The notes under the pieces were generated by a model. It made no database searches. It was given only the letters and a program-made list of their open reading frames with translations, and was not told the origin of the DNA. A stretch of DNA of 64,000 nt from Chytridium lagenaria (Eukaryota > Chytridiomycota > Chytridiomycetes > Chytridiales > Chytridiaceae): assembly GCA_025449115.1 (NCBI GenBank), contig JAHLKC010000106.1:1-64000 (forward strand), given 5' to 3'. Positions 21,301-45,866 of the stretch are shown here, piece by piece; within the stretch, counting starts at the first letter, position 1; the number at the start of each line of letters is the position of its first letter. The position numbers were made by a program, and so were the translations under genes.

Positions 21301-24300
21301 AAGAGGGACTTTTGCAGAGCTTAAAGCGAGGAAGGTGAACTTCTCGGCATGGGTGAGCGATTACGTCCCTATTGATGACGATCCCGCAGGAGTTTTGGAT
21401 GGAGGTAATGCGGTTCAGCACAATTATGATCTAACTTTTTTTCTCAAGTGAATGAGATTCGCCTTGATGGACCACCTCAAGGAACGGTCTCCGGGTCTTC
21501 CCCCATGTCTCCTGTATCCAGTCCTGTCTCCCGTTTCGTCGCTGTTACTGGAAAGGCTGCTCCAGGAAGTCCTGGCATGCCTCGCTCTCCCTTCGCCCAA
21601 GGCCGACTCGTCCACCAGCACAAACCTTCGCCCTCGCCACTGCCGATGTGATCACCCAAGACCCAATGGAACTCCAAAGCGTTGGTCCCGATGCCGACCC
21701 TGGTCAAATGACGATCCGTGCTATTATGGCCCTTAACCAACAAAGTATCCAGAATGCCCAAATTAATGAACACACCATCAGTAAAATGATTGAACGGAAT
21801 CAGTTATCGGTTTTAACGGGGAATTCGACGAGACCGCCGGCGAATTTTCCAAACCAGGATCCAGTGACAAGGACGATTGAGGCCAATCAGTTAACGGTGC
21901 ATAGTGTGAATGGGTTTGACCCGGCTTCGGCGGCGGGGGATAAGGGTATCATTACAAGAAATTCTTTTTCCCCGCTTATGGCTTATGATATGTATTTCAA
22001 GGAAGGGTATGGGAGGATCGTGGGGTGGAGTATTTTGGTGTTGTTCTTTCTCGTGCATGGGATTAGATTCTTCAGTGGTGAGTTGTTTTTGTGATTCTCT
22101 TATTTGGTTGTCGGACTATCTTTTCCAGTTTCTCCTAATAAGTGCGGTGGTGTTTTTGTTGACGTTTTTCATTTCTAGATTACTGGCTTCAGCTCTTTGT
22201 TGATGGCAACGAGACGCAATCCCCCCAGCTCCATCTCGGTATATACGGCATTCTCACCGCGGCTATTGCGATTGGGGTGTTCTCCCGTGGAGCCCTCTTT
22301 TCAAACTCTGTTCTCCGTAAGAGTACCACTCTTCACGATCGCTGCCTTCACCGTGTTCTAAAAGCTCCTATGACTTTTTACGACGTGACCCCCTTGGCCA
22401 GGTTCTTTCAAATTTCGCGAGGCACTTGTTTTTAGTGGATGAGTCGCTTCCGGATGCCACTTTGCAGGCGTTGTCGTTTGCGCCAATCCCCTTGGGGACT
22501 TTGGCGCTTGTTGCAGCGGTTGTGCCGTGGTTTTGGGTTACGTTGCCTGTATATTTCGTTTTGGCGTATTTTTTGATATGGAAGTGTGCGCACGCGGAGA
22601 AGAAGTTACGGACTTTGGAAGGCATGTTCGCTCTATTATTTTATTTTTTCGCTAACGTAATTCTCAGCGAGCAACAAGTCGCCTATGTTTGCACATCTCT
22701 CTACTACTCTTGAAGGGTTGTTTAGTATCCGTCTATATCATGCACAAGAACGTTTTGACGCATTTAACCGTATCCTTATCGACGCTGACCATAAGGCTCT
22801 CTACTCGCTTATGTTAATCAAAGTGCTCCAAGCATTATATTTGGACTTGATTTCGTCGCTGGCCATCTACATGACAGCCGTTCTTGTGATTGCGTCACCT
22901 GTTACAGGGTCGACTGCTGGCCTTGCTATTTCAAACGCGCTTCAGTTATTGCTGTTTGTGCAATGGATGGTGAGGATGGGAACGGATGTGCATCTTTGTA
23001 TGACTAGCGTGGCGGCTGTGACGTCGTTTACGGATCATGTGCCGGTGGAGCCGAGTGATTCTTTGGCGAGTGTGAAACCGCCTCCGGATTGGCCATCATC
23101 GGGAGCGGTATGTATTCTGTTGCTGTTTTCGTCATGTTAAATCTATTTGTTAAACTCTGGTTTTTATATAGATTGAGTTTAAGCATGTCACATTGAGATA
23201 TCATCGTTATGGTATTGCTGTCCTTAAGGCAGTGTCGTTCCAATTTAACCCTGGCGAGAAAATCGGTATCGTTGGAAGATCTGGATCAGGAAAGACCACT
23301 TTGCTAGGTTTGTTACTAGAAAGCTTATCGTAATTTAACTTTTCCTCGCAGTTGCATTGATGCGAATTGTGGATGAGGTTGAGGGCGAAGTCATTGTCGA
23401 TGGCATAGATATAAGCACTATTGGTCTGTCAGATCTTCGCAGCAGGATTGCCGTTATCCCGCAAGAGCCCGTTCTACTCACTGGCACCATTCGGACAAAT
23501 TTGGATCCTTCTGATGTTAGAACGGATGAGGAAGTGTGGCAGGCGGTGCGTGACGTCCACCTTGGTGCAAAGATTGAGGAGATGCCGTTGAAACTTAATA
23601 CTCCTATTATTGAAAACGGACGTGCGTTTTCGTTGGCGGAGAGACAGCTATTTTGTGTTGCAAGGGCTATCTTGATGAAGACCAAGATTGTGATTTTTGA
23701 TGGTGAGTATTTATGCTAAAGTATGTTATTTTAACGTTTTGCGTTTTAGAACCAACAACTGCTGCCGATAATGATACAGACACGTTAATTCAGTCCACCA
23801 TTCATGAGAATTTTGCCGATGCTACCGTCATTGTGTTGGCTTCGCGGTTTAGGATGATTACGCAGGCCGATAGGATCATTGTGATGGACGGTGGTCGGAT
23901 TGTCGAATCGGATACCCCTTTAGCACTTCTCGACAATCCTCGATCAAAGCTCTCTCTCATGGTCAGCCAGACGGGAGATATCGATATCGCTAAGCTGCGT
24001 CAGCTTGCGCATACCCGTGCAGAAGCCAAAGCTGCAAGCAAGCAGGCGCAGCAGCAGCAGCAAGAACAACAAGTCAAGACGGTTTCCGCTAACGCCTCTG
24101 CTGTTGGACTCAACAGCATGGTTGGGAATGTCCAGACCATGAATAACGCGTCGACGAGTTCCGCCACAAGTCCAATTTTGAAGGAACAACTAGGTCAAAT
24201 TTTGGGTGGATCTGTTTATGACTCGCACTCCTCAATATCAACCTTGAGCTCAAGTCATTCTGCCGCAGAGCATTCCAACGCTGCCTTAAATACGACCAGT

Positions 24301-24618
24301 TCTGGAAGCTCGTTCATGGCCAGCTCGTTGTTGTTACCGGGAGGCACAATGTCTGCCAGGAAACCAGGAGCTATGCCAAAAAGTCTTGAAGGCATTTTTG
24401 GTGAAACGGCGCAACTTGAGCGTCAACAAAAGGCGGCTGCATCACTATCGAATTATCCATTATCACCCATCACCCCTACTTCCCCTTCTGGTATCGTACC
24501 CCCAAATCCTTCTGGTGTCATAGCTTCGAATCCTACTGGCCTTGTTCGGCCTTCATCGGCGTCGGTTCATTCAAACGGGAACCCGTCTATATCGAGTTCC
24601 GCGTCTAAAGAGCATTAG
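18333..24618 (+). CDS. ABCC-type (MRP-like) ABC transporter with eroded ATPase motifs
   Basis: A membrane exporter-type protein: TMD1-NBD1-TMD2-NBD2. A charged N-terminal region (18333-18699) is joined by a probable 90-bp intron (18700-18789) to TMD1, which starts [11 protein letters not shown]. Introns: 19661-19792, 19959-20016, one near 20480-20555, one near 20658-20700, one near 21405-21449, about 22083-22178, a GC-AG intron 22622-22667, one near 23108-23172, and two inside NBD2. NBD1 has Walker [10 protein letters not shown]-loop [17 protein letters not shown], signature LSPSQ and VTQQKQFL where a His is expected. NBD2 has an intact Walker A GRSGSGKT and Walker B FDEPTTAAD, but signature FSLAE and LASRFRM lacking the H-loop His. 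A C-run (22389-22393) is one base short, breaking TPLGQVL. The frame also changes in the linker near 21600-21650. The C-terminal tail is Gln-, Ser- and Pro-rich. Substrate unknown. Confidence 0.88.
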
Positions 24619-24734
24619 CTTAACTATATTTCTTTTACCTTTTTTTTTCACTTTAATTGTTTATTGCGTTGCCAATAAAAAGACCTGTTTCTTTATTAGC
24701 GTTTATAATCCTTTCCACTTCGACGGCTTTGCGG

Positions 24735-27164
24735 ATGCAGGTTGCAGCTGTTCAGAAAAGGGCGGACCATTTTCGAATTGTCAGTGAAAAAAGAATGGTT
24801 TCAAGATTGGATCGATTGCAGGACATCCTCAACGTTGACCTCGATGGCGATGATATGGTCACGGATGATAAACCTGAGGAGGAGAATGAGGATGAAGCTA
24901 ATGTAAATACAGCGACTGCAGGTGCACCTGCTGGGTTCTGTGTTGAATGTGAAGGTGCGGGCTTGCCCAGTGATTGTTTTTTTTCCACAGATTCCGCTCA
25001 AAATACTACGAATCCCTCCCATTCACCGCGTTGTAAATTATAATTTATCTAACATGACTATACACAAATACCGTATGTAGATACCCCTGCAAGCATCAAT
25101 TGCCTACAATGCCAGGATGGTATGTCATGCGTTAATTTGCACGAGTTTAACCACTACTTTAGACTTTTGCGAAGTCTGCTTCCAGTCACAACATCGCAAG
25201 GGAAGCCGTAAGAAGCATGCGTCCAAGCGATTAGCAAGTGAGGCGTTGGAGAATGGTGAAAAGGCCAGCAAATCCCCAAGAGTTGCTGAAGCAAAGGACG
25301 AGGCGGAGGAAGTTGCGGTGGATGCGAATCCTAAATTTGAGCTTACCGGGACGGAATCTGCGCTTCAGGTTGGACTGGATACGAGAGCTGGGGATTGGTT
25401 TTTAGAACGGTCCAAGTTTATTCCGTTAAGGTTGTCGTTGGTGGAGAGAAAGTATTTGAGGTTGTTGGAGGTAAGGATTTGGGAATGGCGCTTGTGTTGA
25501 CCAGGGCTGTAGGCGGCGTTGATTGTGTCAGAGTATACGGATAAGATTGACATTTTATCGTATACTAGCAAGACAAAGAGACAGGTTGCGCAGATCCAAG
25601 AACTATGCTCGATTATTTCGGGACTTTTGCTCGCGACAGACTATAAGGAAGGACAGACTCTGTTTAGAGAGAAGAATTTTCAGGACAACGAGATGTTTTT
25701 TCAGGATATATGTGGGCTTTATCTCGCTATATGCATTTCTCACAGCCGTTTTTAGTTGAACTCGGAAGACGTCACAAAATTATGAATCCTGAAAAAATGA
25801 GGTCAACATACGGCAAACTCATCTACATGCTTCAAGATTCCCAGATTCACGATGTGAAAGACATGCTGGTTTCTCATGCGTTGGCAACATCAAAACAGTG
25901 CATATGCTTTTATCCAAAAAGGACGGCTTAAAGTTGCTGGAGGACAATCTTGTGGTTATGGCAACAAAGGAGATTGTATCCGCCGGGAGGAGTCGATATG
26001 AGATTCAAAAAGAGATTAAGATGAAGGAGAGGGCGATTGAGACGCTTGCGAAAAAGTATGCGAAAGCTGATGTAAGGAGCTTCCAGAATTAATGGGGTCT
26101 GACTGTTTGTTAAGCTTACACCAGATGAAATCAGGCTATGTTTATACAGCATCGGAGATAATCACGCTTACTTGAGAACTAATCGGTAAAACATCTTTAA
26201 AGTAACTTTTTAGACTTACGTTTGTTGGTTTTTAGGGACCCTTGCGATAAGATGATCGAATACCTGAAAAGTTATTTCACAGCCGAAAAGAGTGAAAAGA
26301 ATTATTCCCTTGCAATTCAGGTTCCTATCTGACTTGCGTTTTTGTATTGACCCTTCTCTAGGTCGGACGTGGTGGTGCCCGTCTATCCCATGACCATTCC
26401 AAGCAATATAGCTACGTCTTGCAATCCCTTACTCTCTGGCGAGAAATCATGCATGGTTGGTTGCATTAAATCTTTAGTCGGACAGTGGTGCGATCTCAAT
26501 TTTCTAACCTTCTTTAATCAGATATGTTTATGCTTTGGTCTTTATCAGAGTCTGATCTTTTGAGCGAGACAAACCCATACAGACTCCGTGATACTGGTCA
26601 AGGTCTTAACAGGGTTCAAGGTAAAAGTTTCTCTGTTGCCTTTACATAGCTAACCATCTTTGTAGCTGCTCCTCAAACCTCCAGGATGCTGCACAAGATC
26701 TTGCACAGAGCCCAGCAACGTATGGGATATTGGATTGGATCATCAGTTATTCACATGGGCGATCATGTAATATCGTACCTTAAAACCCTTATTTAACATA
26801 ATTTTAGAATGTCCCAAACGCTTTTATGTTTATTGACAAATACACCCAGATTTTCAGAATCCTCCTCCCATCATCACATGCACCTAGAATGGATTGCGGC
26901 ACTGCTAACGTGTCTGGCGGTATCTCAACGTATATTGATGAAGTGTTTGGTGGGATTGAGGAAGCGCAAAAGATCATCCTCGCAGATTTCTTCCGGCACG
27001 GTTTTGATGGGTCTGGGGCTGATAACTTTTTTGACGCTGGAAGTTGCATTGACGGACGTTTGACATCTGCGTGGAACTGGTGTTCGACGATTGAAAAGAA
27101 GCCTTACTTCCCCTTGTTCTTGCTCTCTGGATTCGTTGGGTTTGATGGGCAATGGGCTGGTTAA
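24735..27164 (+). CDS. UPF0652/DUF2009 protein with B-box-like zinc finger
   Basis: The domain is conserved across eukaryotes but its molecular role is not established. The N-terminal half carries paired cysteines (CVECEG, then CLQCQD, then FCEVCF...H...H), resembling a B-box zinc finger. The DUF2009 core then runs across many exons: [132 protein letters not shown], and the ending [10 protein letters not shown]. Exon joins are phase-consistent, for example ...[11 protein letters not shown] across the intron at about 25471-25512. One G appears missing at 25868 ([13 protein letters not shown]). Start chosen at ATG 24735; an intron acceptor-like CAG overlaps it, so an upstream exon is possible. 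Cytochrome c peroxidase follows 165 bp downstream. Confidence 0.88.
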
Positions 27165-27328
27165 CATGTGGATGGATAAATAAATAGACGAGAGATTGAA
27201 CGACGTCATCCATACAAAAAAAAATTGAAAACCCCGAACCCACTCCGACTTTTTCCGATTCGAGTCTGCTGGTGGTGAAAAAAAATCGCAAAAAAGAAGG
27301 AAAGAGAAATTCAAAACATCAAACAACG

Positions 27329-28408
27329 ATGGCCAAAAACGTTGAAGCCGTGAAGGAGGACATTAGGGCGATCTTGAAGAAGCCTGACTGGGATGATGGA
27401 TCCCTTGGACCTGTGTTTGTCCGTCTTGCGTGGCACGCGAGTGGGACTTACAGCAAGAAGGATGGGTCTGGAGGATCGGAATGGTGCCACTATGAGGTTC
27501 AAGCCCGAGTCTACCGATGGTGCCAACGCCGGATTGGAGCATGCTCGGTAGGGGTACTTTAGTAATGCCGCTCGCTCAATATTTTTGATCAGCGCGTTCC
27601 TTGAGCCGATCAAGAAGAAGCACCCTTGGCTTTCATATGCTGATCTATGGACTCTTGCTGGCGTCACTGCTGTCGAGGCCATGGGTGGGCCCGTTATTCC
27701 CTGGAAGGCTGGTAAGAATCTCACCCTCTAAAACATCTTAAGCCTGTGTATCATGCTCACAAACAATGATCAGGCCGTACCGACAAGGACGAGAAGAAGG
27801 TCACTGTCAAGGAGATCCCGCCCAACGGTAGGCTCCCTGACGCCGCTCAAGGAGCTCAACACATCCGCGATGTGTTCTACCGCATGGGTTTTACCGACCG
27901 TGACATTGTTGCTCTTTCCGGCGCTCACACTCTTGGCCGTTGCCACACCACCCGCAGTGGATACACTGGCCGTAAGTTCGCACCCCTCACATCCACCTGT
28001 TTATCTGATTCTTTATATAGCCTGGACCAACACCCCCGACCGGTTTTCAAACCAGTACTTTAAGCTTTTGACGACTGTGCAGTGGACCAAGAAGAAGTGG
28101 GATGGACCTGAGCAGTACGCTGACCCTGACGATGAGCTTATGATGGTGAGAATTTATACGCCAAAGTCATTATGTTGATAACTTGTGCAGCTTCCCACCG
28201 ACATGGCCCTTATCTGGGACCCGAAATTCAAGCCGATAGCAGAGGAGTATGCAAAGGACAAGGATGCCTTCTACAGGGGTTAGTGATTTATGTATTTACT
28301 TTTTCATTCGTTGCTATTTTGTTTAGCTGATATATATGAAATTTTGTAGATTTCGCTGCAGCCTTTGGCAAGCTCCTTGAACTCGGTGTCAAGCGCGCCA
28401 AGCTCTAA
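27329..28408 (+). CDS. CCP1: Cytochrome c peroxidase
   Basis: A class I haem peroxidase that reduces hydrogen peroxide using cytochrome c. The distal site [18 protein letters not shown] carries the catalytic Arg, Trp and His. The proximal haem ligand lies in [15 protein letters not shown], and the radical-site Trp in [15 protein letters not shown], as in cytochrome c peroxidases rather than ascorbate peroxidases. Introns: 27548-27592 (restores [13 protein letters not shown]), one near 27711-27771, one near 27971-28019, one near 28146-28190 and one near 28278-28350. The protein ends [14 protein letters not shown]. An extra T at 27482 shifts the frame right after GSGGSE, where the family has GATMRF; the rest is well conserved, so this may be a sequence error. 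There is no obvious mitochondrial targeting extension, so the location is uncertain. Confidence 0.9.
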
Positions 28409-28680
28409 TTTGCTTTCATCTTTCTATCGACGTCATTTAATGACCACGTAAAGCGTGGCGATTCTCATATTCTTTTACATCGAAACTACAGCAATACATG
28501 ATACAGCAGCTTTAATTGGTGCTTTTTCATTCACAGTATTTGAATTTGAGACATTACCACTTTTTTTTTATCAATTTCCGTTCAATATTGCCCAAAAGTA
28601 TCCAGAGAAGGGGTGATGCCCAATACCCCACGCCCTCTCTTTGGAACCAAAGTTTTGCTCAAATATCATTATAGGTGCAC

Positions 28681-30466
<1,786 letters not shown>

Positions 30467-30767
30467 TTACTCACTCCTCATCAGACGAAAATATCAGAGA
30501 AATAGACATTAAAGACCTTGTATTGATAACACAAAGATTAAATGACGGGGACATATGTGGACGCGCTTTATTAAGCAGGCCGATTTCCAGTAACAACGCT
30601 CAGCTGGCAGGAACTGAGGATTAAACTCGCTCCCAAGCCTCTTCACATAGAAAGATAATTGGAGAACTTTGAATGGACATGTAAATTGTATGTAAAAGAC
30701 TATGTATTTTTCATTCGGATCCCGCAGAGATCGTGAAGATAAAACGAGCAATACAATGCATAACCGT

Positions 30768-31711
<944 letters not shown>

Positions 31712-32195
31712 GGTCCTAATTACTAGCTAATTGAAAAGGATTGTCACACCATGCAAATTCGCCCCCACTCATACTCCAAGGTTACACATTGCCTATGAAT
31801 TGTGAAATGGTAAACAACAAATGTATGTATTAATATATTTACTTATACGCTGGATTGATAATATGCATCTCTTTCATGCCGTGTATAAATAGTTGTGCCT
31901 TTGTTAGACTCTAGAAGCAAGGGTCATGCTGCATCAAAGTGTTTTTCTTAATAAACAGAAAGATGGTCTGGTTGACTCGCTAACTGACTGACCGCCTTCA
32001 TTTGATTTAATTAGCAGTAAAGTTTTTCTAAAACACTTATTTGCACGCGAAACACGTAAAGACTTAAAAGCCTGTTTAATTATTTACTTCTGACGACGTG
32101 TTGCTGTTTATTTTGTTGTTTTACAAGCTGCTGCCAAAGTCAAGAGTCCGTGTAACATTGCCCGAACCTTTCGGACAACAACCAATGCAAAAAGC
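31712..32195. promoter_or_regulatory. Divergent intergenic region between uS11 and ATR
   Basis: 484 bp between the two predicted start codons, so both promoters should lie here. It is AT-rich with TATA-like stretches (for example TATATT near 31835), but I cannot assign specific sites. Confidence 0.4.
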
Positions 32196-41638
<9,443 letters not shown>

Positions 41639-41848
41639 GCGATTTGAATCTGCAGTGTTTTGGGATAATGATGGTTATTTCCATGATCAAGTTTGCTTGT
41701 AGCTTGTATTTATTATATCGAAGACTGTAATGAAAGAAAAAAGAAAAGAAACAACGCTCTGTCGGACTTTGCTATGATTTTGCTTATGCATGGCCAGACA
41801 AAAAAAAAGGCATCATTCACCATATCTGACAAACTTCAACACTCAGTC

Positions 41849-43699
41849 ATGGCCTCCATCCTACCTCCGATGAACAAAGGGATGGTTGCCCTCAACCGGG
41901 ACCTTTTCTTGAGATCTTTCAATCTCACCGCTCTACGTATTCCCGTGAACTCATGCACCCTCGGCATGCAGCGCTTGGAAGGCTCCCTTTTTAATGTTCC
42001 ACGGCTTCGGGCAATTGTCGACGATCCCATGCCATCACAACCTCCAACAAAGCTTTTGCTCTTGGATACAACAATATCTTCCAACTGTAAGATTAGCTTC
42101 TGCGAATTTGAGTTAATTGGTTCAAGCTTTGGAAGGTATGCCTCCGAATGTAGTAGAATTCGCAACAGCTTCTGGAGCTGAGGTGTCTCAATATACGTTG
42201 AACTTAGGATACGATTATTGGACAGCAGGTAAACAGACTGTGGATGTATTGAAATGCTTACTATATTCTGTTTATTTAGACCAGATTCTTCGTTCGATTC
42301 TTCCAGATGAGCTTGAGGTGCCTGGCTCGTTTGAAATGATAGGGCATATTGGTATGAGTAAACATTTTAAGTGTTCCTGCTGATTTTCCAAAGCGCATTT
42401 AAACTTGAGAGACCAGTATCTTCCTTATAAGTCGATTATCGGAGAAGTTCTTTTGGATGTAAATACTGACTGGCCTTGTTTGTTGCTTACCCTTTTGTCG
42501 CTCGTAGAAAAACAAATACATCCGGACAGTCGTGAACAAACTTGACTCGATTGATCATACCTTTCGATTCTTCAAGATGGAGCTCCTTGCTGGCGAGGAC
42601 GAAATGATTGCAGAGATCGTTAGTTAGCGTTATCTTTTAACAAAACCTTACCTTTTTTTCTTTTAGAAAGAGAGCAATTGTAGATTTAAAGTCGACTTTT
42701 CTGCTGTGTACTGGAATTCTCGACTTCAAGGGGAACATGATCGTATTGTGAGGACATTTAACAAAGAGGATATTGTTTGCGACGTATTTGGAGGTGTTGG
42801 GCCTTTCGCTCTTCCTGCAGCAAAAAATGTTGGATGTCTGGTGTTTTCAAACGATTTAAATCCGGTATCCTACAAGTATCTGATAGAAAATATTGCCGCT
42901 AATAAGGTAGGGATAACCATTCCTTCCTTGGTATTAAAAGATAACAGGTGGCACATCTTGTTAAGGGATACAACATGGACGGGCGTGACTTTATCCATTC
43001 CGCTTTGGAAGACTTAAATCAGGAGAGTATTATTCAGGAATTACTGGCGAAAGCTCCTCCAAAAAAGGAAAAAAAGCTCAAAGGGAAGGACGCGAAGGAC
43101 CCTACCGTACCAGCGGTTTCTGAACCACTCCCTGCAGAGCCTCGTCCGAAATACGCACAACCCGGTTTCAGGTCGTTCTCGCAATACGTAATGAATCTTC
43201 CAGGGACGGCAATCGAGTTTTTAGGTGAGTTAGGGGAATTTATGTGGATACTTTTAATTAGGTCTTAACCGCATTTTTGTTAAAAAGACGCGTTTCGAGG
43301 AATCTACCATAAGTACAGATCCCTAATTCCTGAGGGATATCCCATGCCTATCATCCACTGCCACTGCTTTGCCCACAAAGAAACTGAAACTGAAGAAGAT
43401 GTTGTAAAGGTAGGCCTTTCATTCTTTCATATTTATGTGTCTTCGCATGTCTATTTTAGTTTTCGACATTTCTAATTCATTCTGTAGCGCGCCGAGTCGT
43501 ATCTTGGTGGAACTATCGGCGACAATCTGATTAAGATTGTGAAAGTTCGCGGAGTGTCTCCGAAGAAGGAGATGCTCTGCGTTACATTTCGCTTGCCCGC
43601 TGATGTGGCCTTTGCAGAACCGAGAAGGTGAGCTTCTTTTTTTGTTCTCTATGGGACTTTTGGAGTTTACTTTTCAGAAGACGCAAACTCACAATTTAA
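41849..43699 (+). CDS. TRM5: tRNA (guanine37-N1)-methyltransferase Trm5
   Basis: Methylates G37 next to the anticodon, which prevents frameshifting. The N-terminal part reads SILPPMNKGMVALNRDLF. The Met-10 domain has RFKVDFSAVYWNSRLQGEHD and the AdoMet-binding stretch CDVFGGVGPFALPAAKNVGC with FSNDLNP directly after. The late motif NLPGTAIEFL and the final strands KIVKVRGVSPKKEMLCVTFR also fit. Introns are short and phase-consistent, including one in GYDYWTA|DQILRS near 42229-42279. The last exon ends RKLTI and stop at 43697-43699; in-frame text continues past the stop to 43803 (KRTNDNIASEES), so the true end may be later. An in-frame upstream ATG at 41774 would add 25 residues rich in Lys, Ser and Thr, possibly a mitochondrial signal. 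The gene lies 210 bp behind ATR on the same strand. Confidence 0.9.
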
Positions 43700-43803
43700 G
43701 CCAGGGAGAAACGGACGAACGATAATATTGCTTCAGAGGAAAGCGATGAAGCCACGACGAATGATGGGAAAAGACATAAAGGGCTGGAAAATTCATTATA
43801 ATA

Positions 43804-44334
43804 AACGAGATAGAATTACAAACACTACAATTCTTTCTAGTCAATCTCTCTATTGTGGTCTGATTGCGAAAGATAAGGGGGGGGAGGTAGTGGTACGCTG
43901 GCGATGAACTTTTTACATTATCAAGCGAGATAAATGGAATGAACGGGTTTTAGCCAACATTTCCCCATACAGACTTGGAAATAGAGAGCAAGAGTTAAAA
44001 AAAAAAGTAGACCATAAGAAACAAGAATAAAAAAAGGAGATCAGGGAGCATGTGGTGGACGAAGAAAGAGGTGGATGAAGAAATAGATCAAACCAGTTAA
44101 AAAAAAATTCACCCGCTCTAAAAGGGTTTAGAGGCGTTTTGCTGAATCAAACAGGGAAGGACAAAGTCCTATTAAGCTCAAATTCGTAAAGAAATAGTGA
44201 AATATAGGAAAAAACGGATGTGTTGAATGACTGAAACATCTGGATACATTCTTTGCAATTCTTTTGTGTCGTTGTATGAGGATTTGGTAACATTTAGTGA
44301 ATAGTGTGGAGGTGAGTGAAGAAACCGGCGAAAC
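43804..44334. other. Convergent intergenic region
   Basis: The 3' flanks of TRM5 and the SHIPPO gene. Rich in A-runs, with no gene or repeat recognised. Confidence 0.5.
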
Positions 44335-45866
44335 TTAGAAGATAAATTCGCCTTCGCAAGTGTCAGGGACGAAAAGCTCATACTCGCTGTGCTTGCACCG
44401 GAAGGAGAAGGACGGGGTTGCCTCCTTGCTATAGTAAATGCTCGGCGAGTAGTGGCCAGGACCAGGTGTAGGGCCTTGATATTCATAAGTCAACAAATAA
44501 TTTTCGAATATGAGATCATTACCTTTGAGGCCAGAGAAGGGACTTTCCGCGGTTTCGTTGTGCCATCGGCTTCCCAAAGAGTAGGCGGGTGCAGATTTCT
44601 TGATCTTTGAGGGGTCAAGAGCGGAATATGCGGCGGGTCCGGGAGAGAATGACTCGACTGTAGACAGATGTCAGATAAATAGATTTTGTGGTTCGAGGAC
44701 ACTCACGCTTCATGGGACGGGGAGGTTTGATTGTGTACGCGGCCGCAGCGGGCATGGTGATGGCAGGGTGCAATCCCAGTGTTGAGCTTATTGTGTCTAT
44801 AAGGGGTGTTAGAGATTATGAGATACAAGGTGTGTTCCTACATTCCGCAGGCCCTGGGTTGATGTTGACTGAGTAGATAGTGTGTTAGATTTGATGGATC
44901 ATACGCGAAATTCTTACGCTTCTCATTATTCCGTCGACCTCCCATGCTGTACGCAGGCGCCCTAGGTTCTTTTGAAGGAATATAGGTGGGGTTGTACTTT
45001 CCAGGCCCTGAAGCAACACAAGTAGAACGTTAGAATCCAGATGAAATTATATCGCTTACCAGGAGTATCAACATCAGCAAGTTCACCACGTCTAGCACCA
45101 TCACCGGTAACGGAAGCAGTGTCACTACCTCCACCAACTCCAATCCCAAGCTCTATTACTATGTTAAGATTTATCCAACACAAACAGAAAACTGCAGGGA
45201 TCCAACGTACCCTTCTTGAATCCGCCTTGAAGAGAGAATGCAGGTCCCTTCGATGCACCAGTTCGGGTGGTTTGAGGGAAGAAGGCGTTAGGTCCGGGAG
45301 TTTCACTTGCAGCGGTTTCGACTTTTAAAAAGACGACAGAAGGTTAGCAGATCTTCGCTCAATAACTTTGAGTAATCAAATACTACAAGATGCTTTGATT
45401 TCAATGACACCAGCTCCCTTTAAGAGCAATCGTATATGAAACCTGTGCTGTTACTCACGTTTTTCGTAGTTGAGCTTGATTCCGAATGAGTAAGCCGGTG
45501 CGCGTTTACCAGTTTTAGCATTCAACCCGATCGTTCTGTTAGACAAATCACAGTCAGAACTTCTGTTCTCCTTCCATTATGCCTTGAATAACTAGAATAT
45601 CTACTAAAAGTTGAAGCACTCACGATGGCAAAGTGTAAGCAGCTGGTCCAGGACCTACAAAAACACAGTTGTCATGTTAGAATTCATGTAGTCAAAAAAG
45701 GGTGGGGTGGCGCTGCCATCAAGCCTATCTGACCTTTAGAACGAGCCGCAATTTTAATCTCTTTTGGTCCCTCTGTGGAACTAGTTACATTCTTGGGTTG
45801 CTTTGGAAGTTTGGGAAGGTGTCCCGCACTTGATGGACCCTTTCCATCTCCGTCTCCCGAAGCCAT
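44335..45866 (-). CDS. SHIPPO / sperm-tail PG-rich repeat protein
   Basis: Proteins of this family line axonemal microtubules in cilia and flagella. The minus strand reads MASGDGDGKGPSSAGHLPKL, followed by repeated short exons each carrying a PGPxxY- or PAYSxG-type unit: KTGKRAPAYSFGIKLNYEK, SETPGPNAFFPQTTRTG with KGPAFSLQGGFKK, GPGKYNPTYIPSKEPRAPAY with SMGGRRNNEK, SPGPAAYSALDPSKIKKSAP with AYSLGSRW, and GPTPGPGHYSPSIYYSKE. The protein ends CEGEFIF and stop at 44335. Introns of about 50-90 bp separate nearly every repeat, so exon structure follows repeat structure. Total length is roughly 300 residues, near the family norm. It supports a flagellated zoospore stage in this fungus. Confidence 0.85.

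Noticed and set aside
18333..24618. Idea that the ABC transporter is a pseudogene
   Set aside because: Splice sites and domain order are intact and frame breaks are single-base and homopolymer-linked, like those in essential neighbours.
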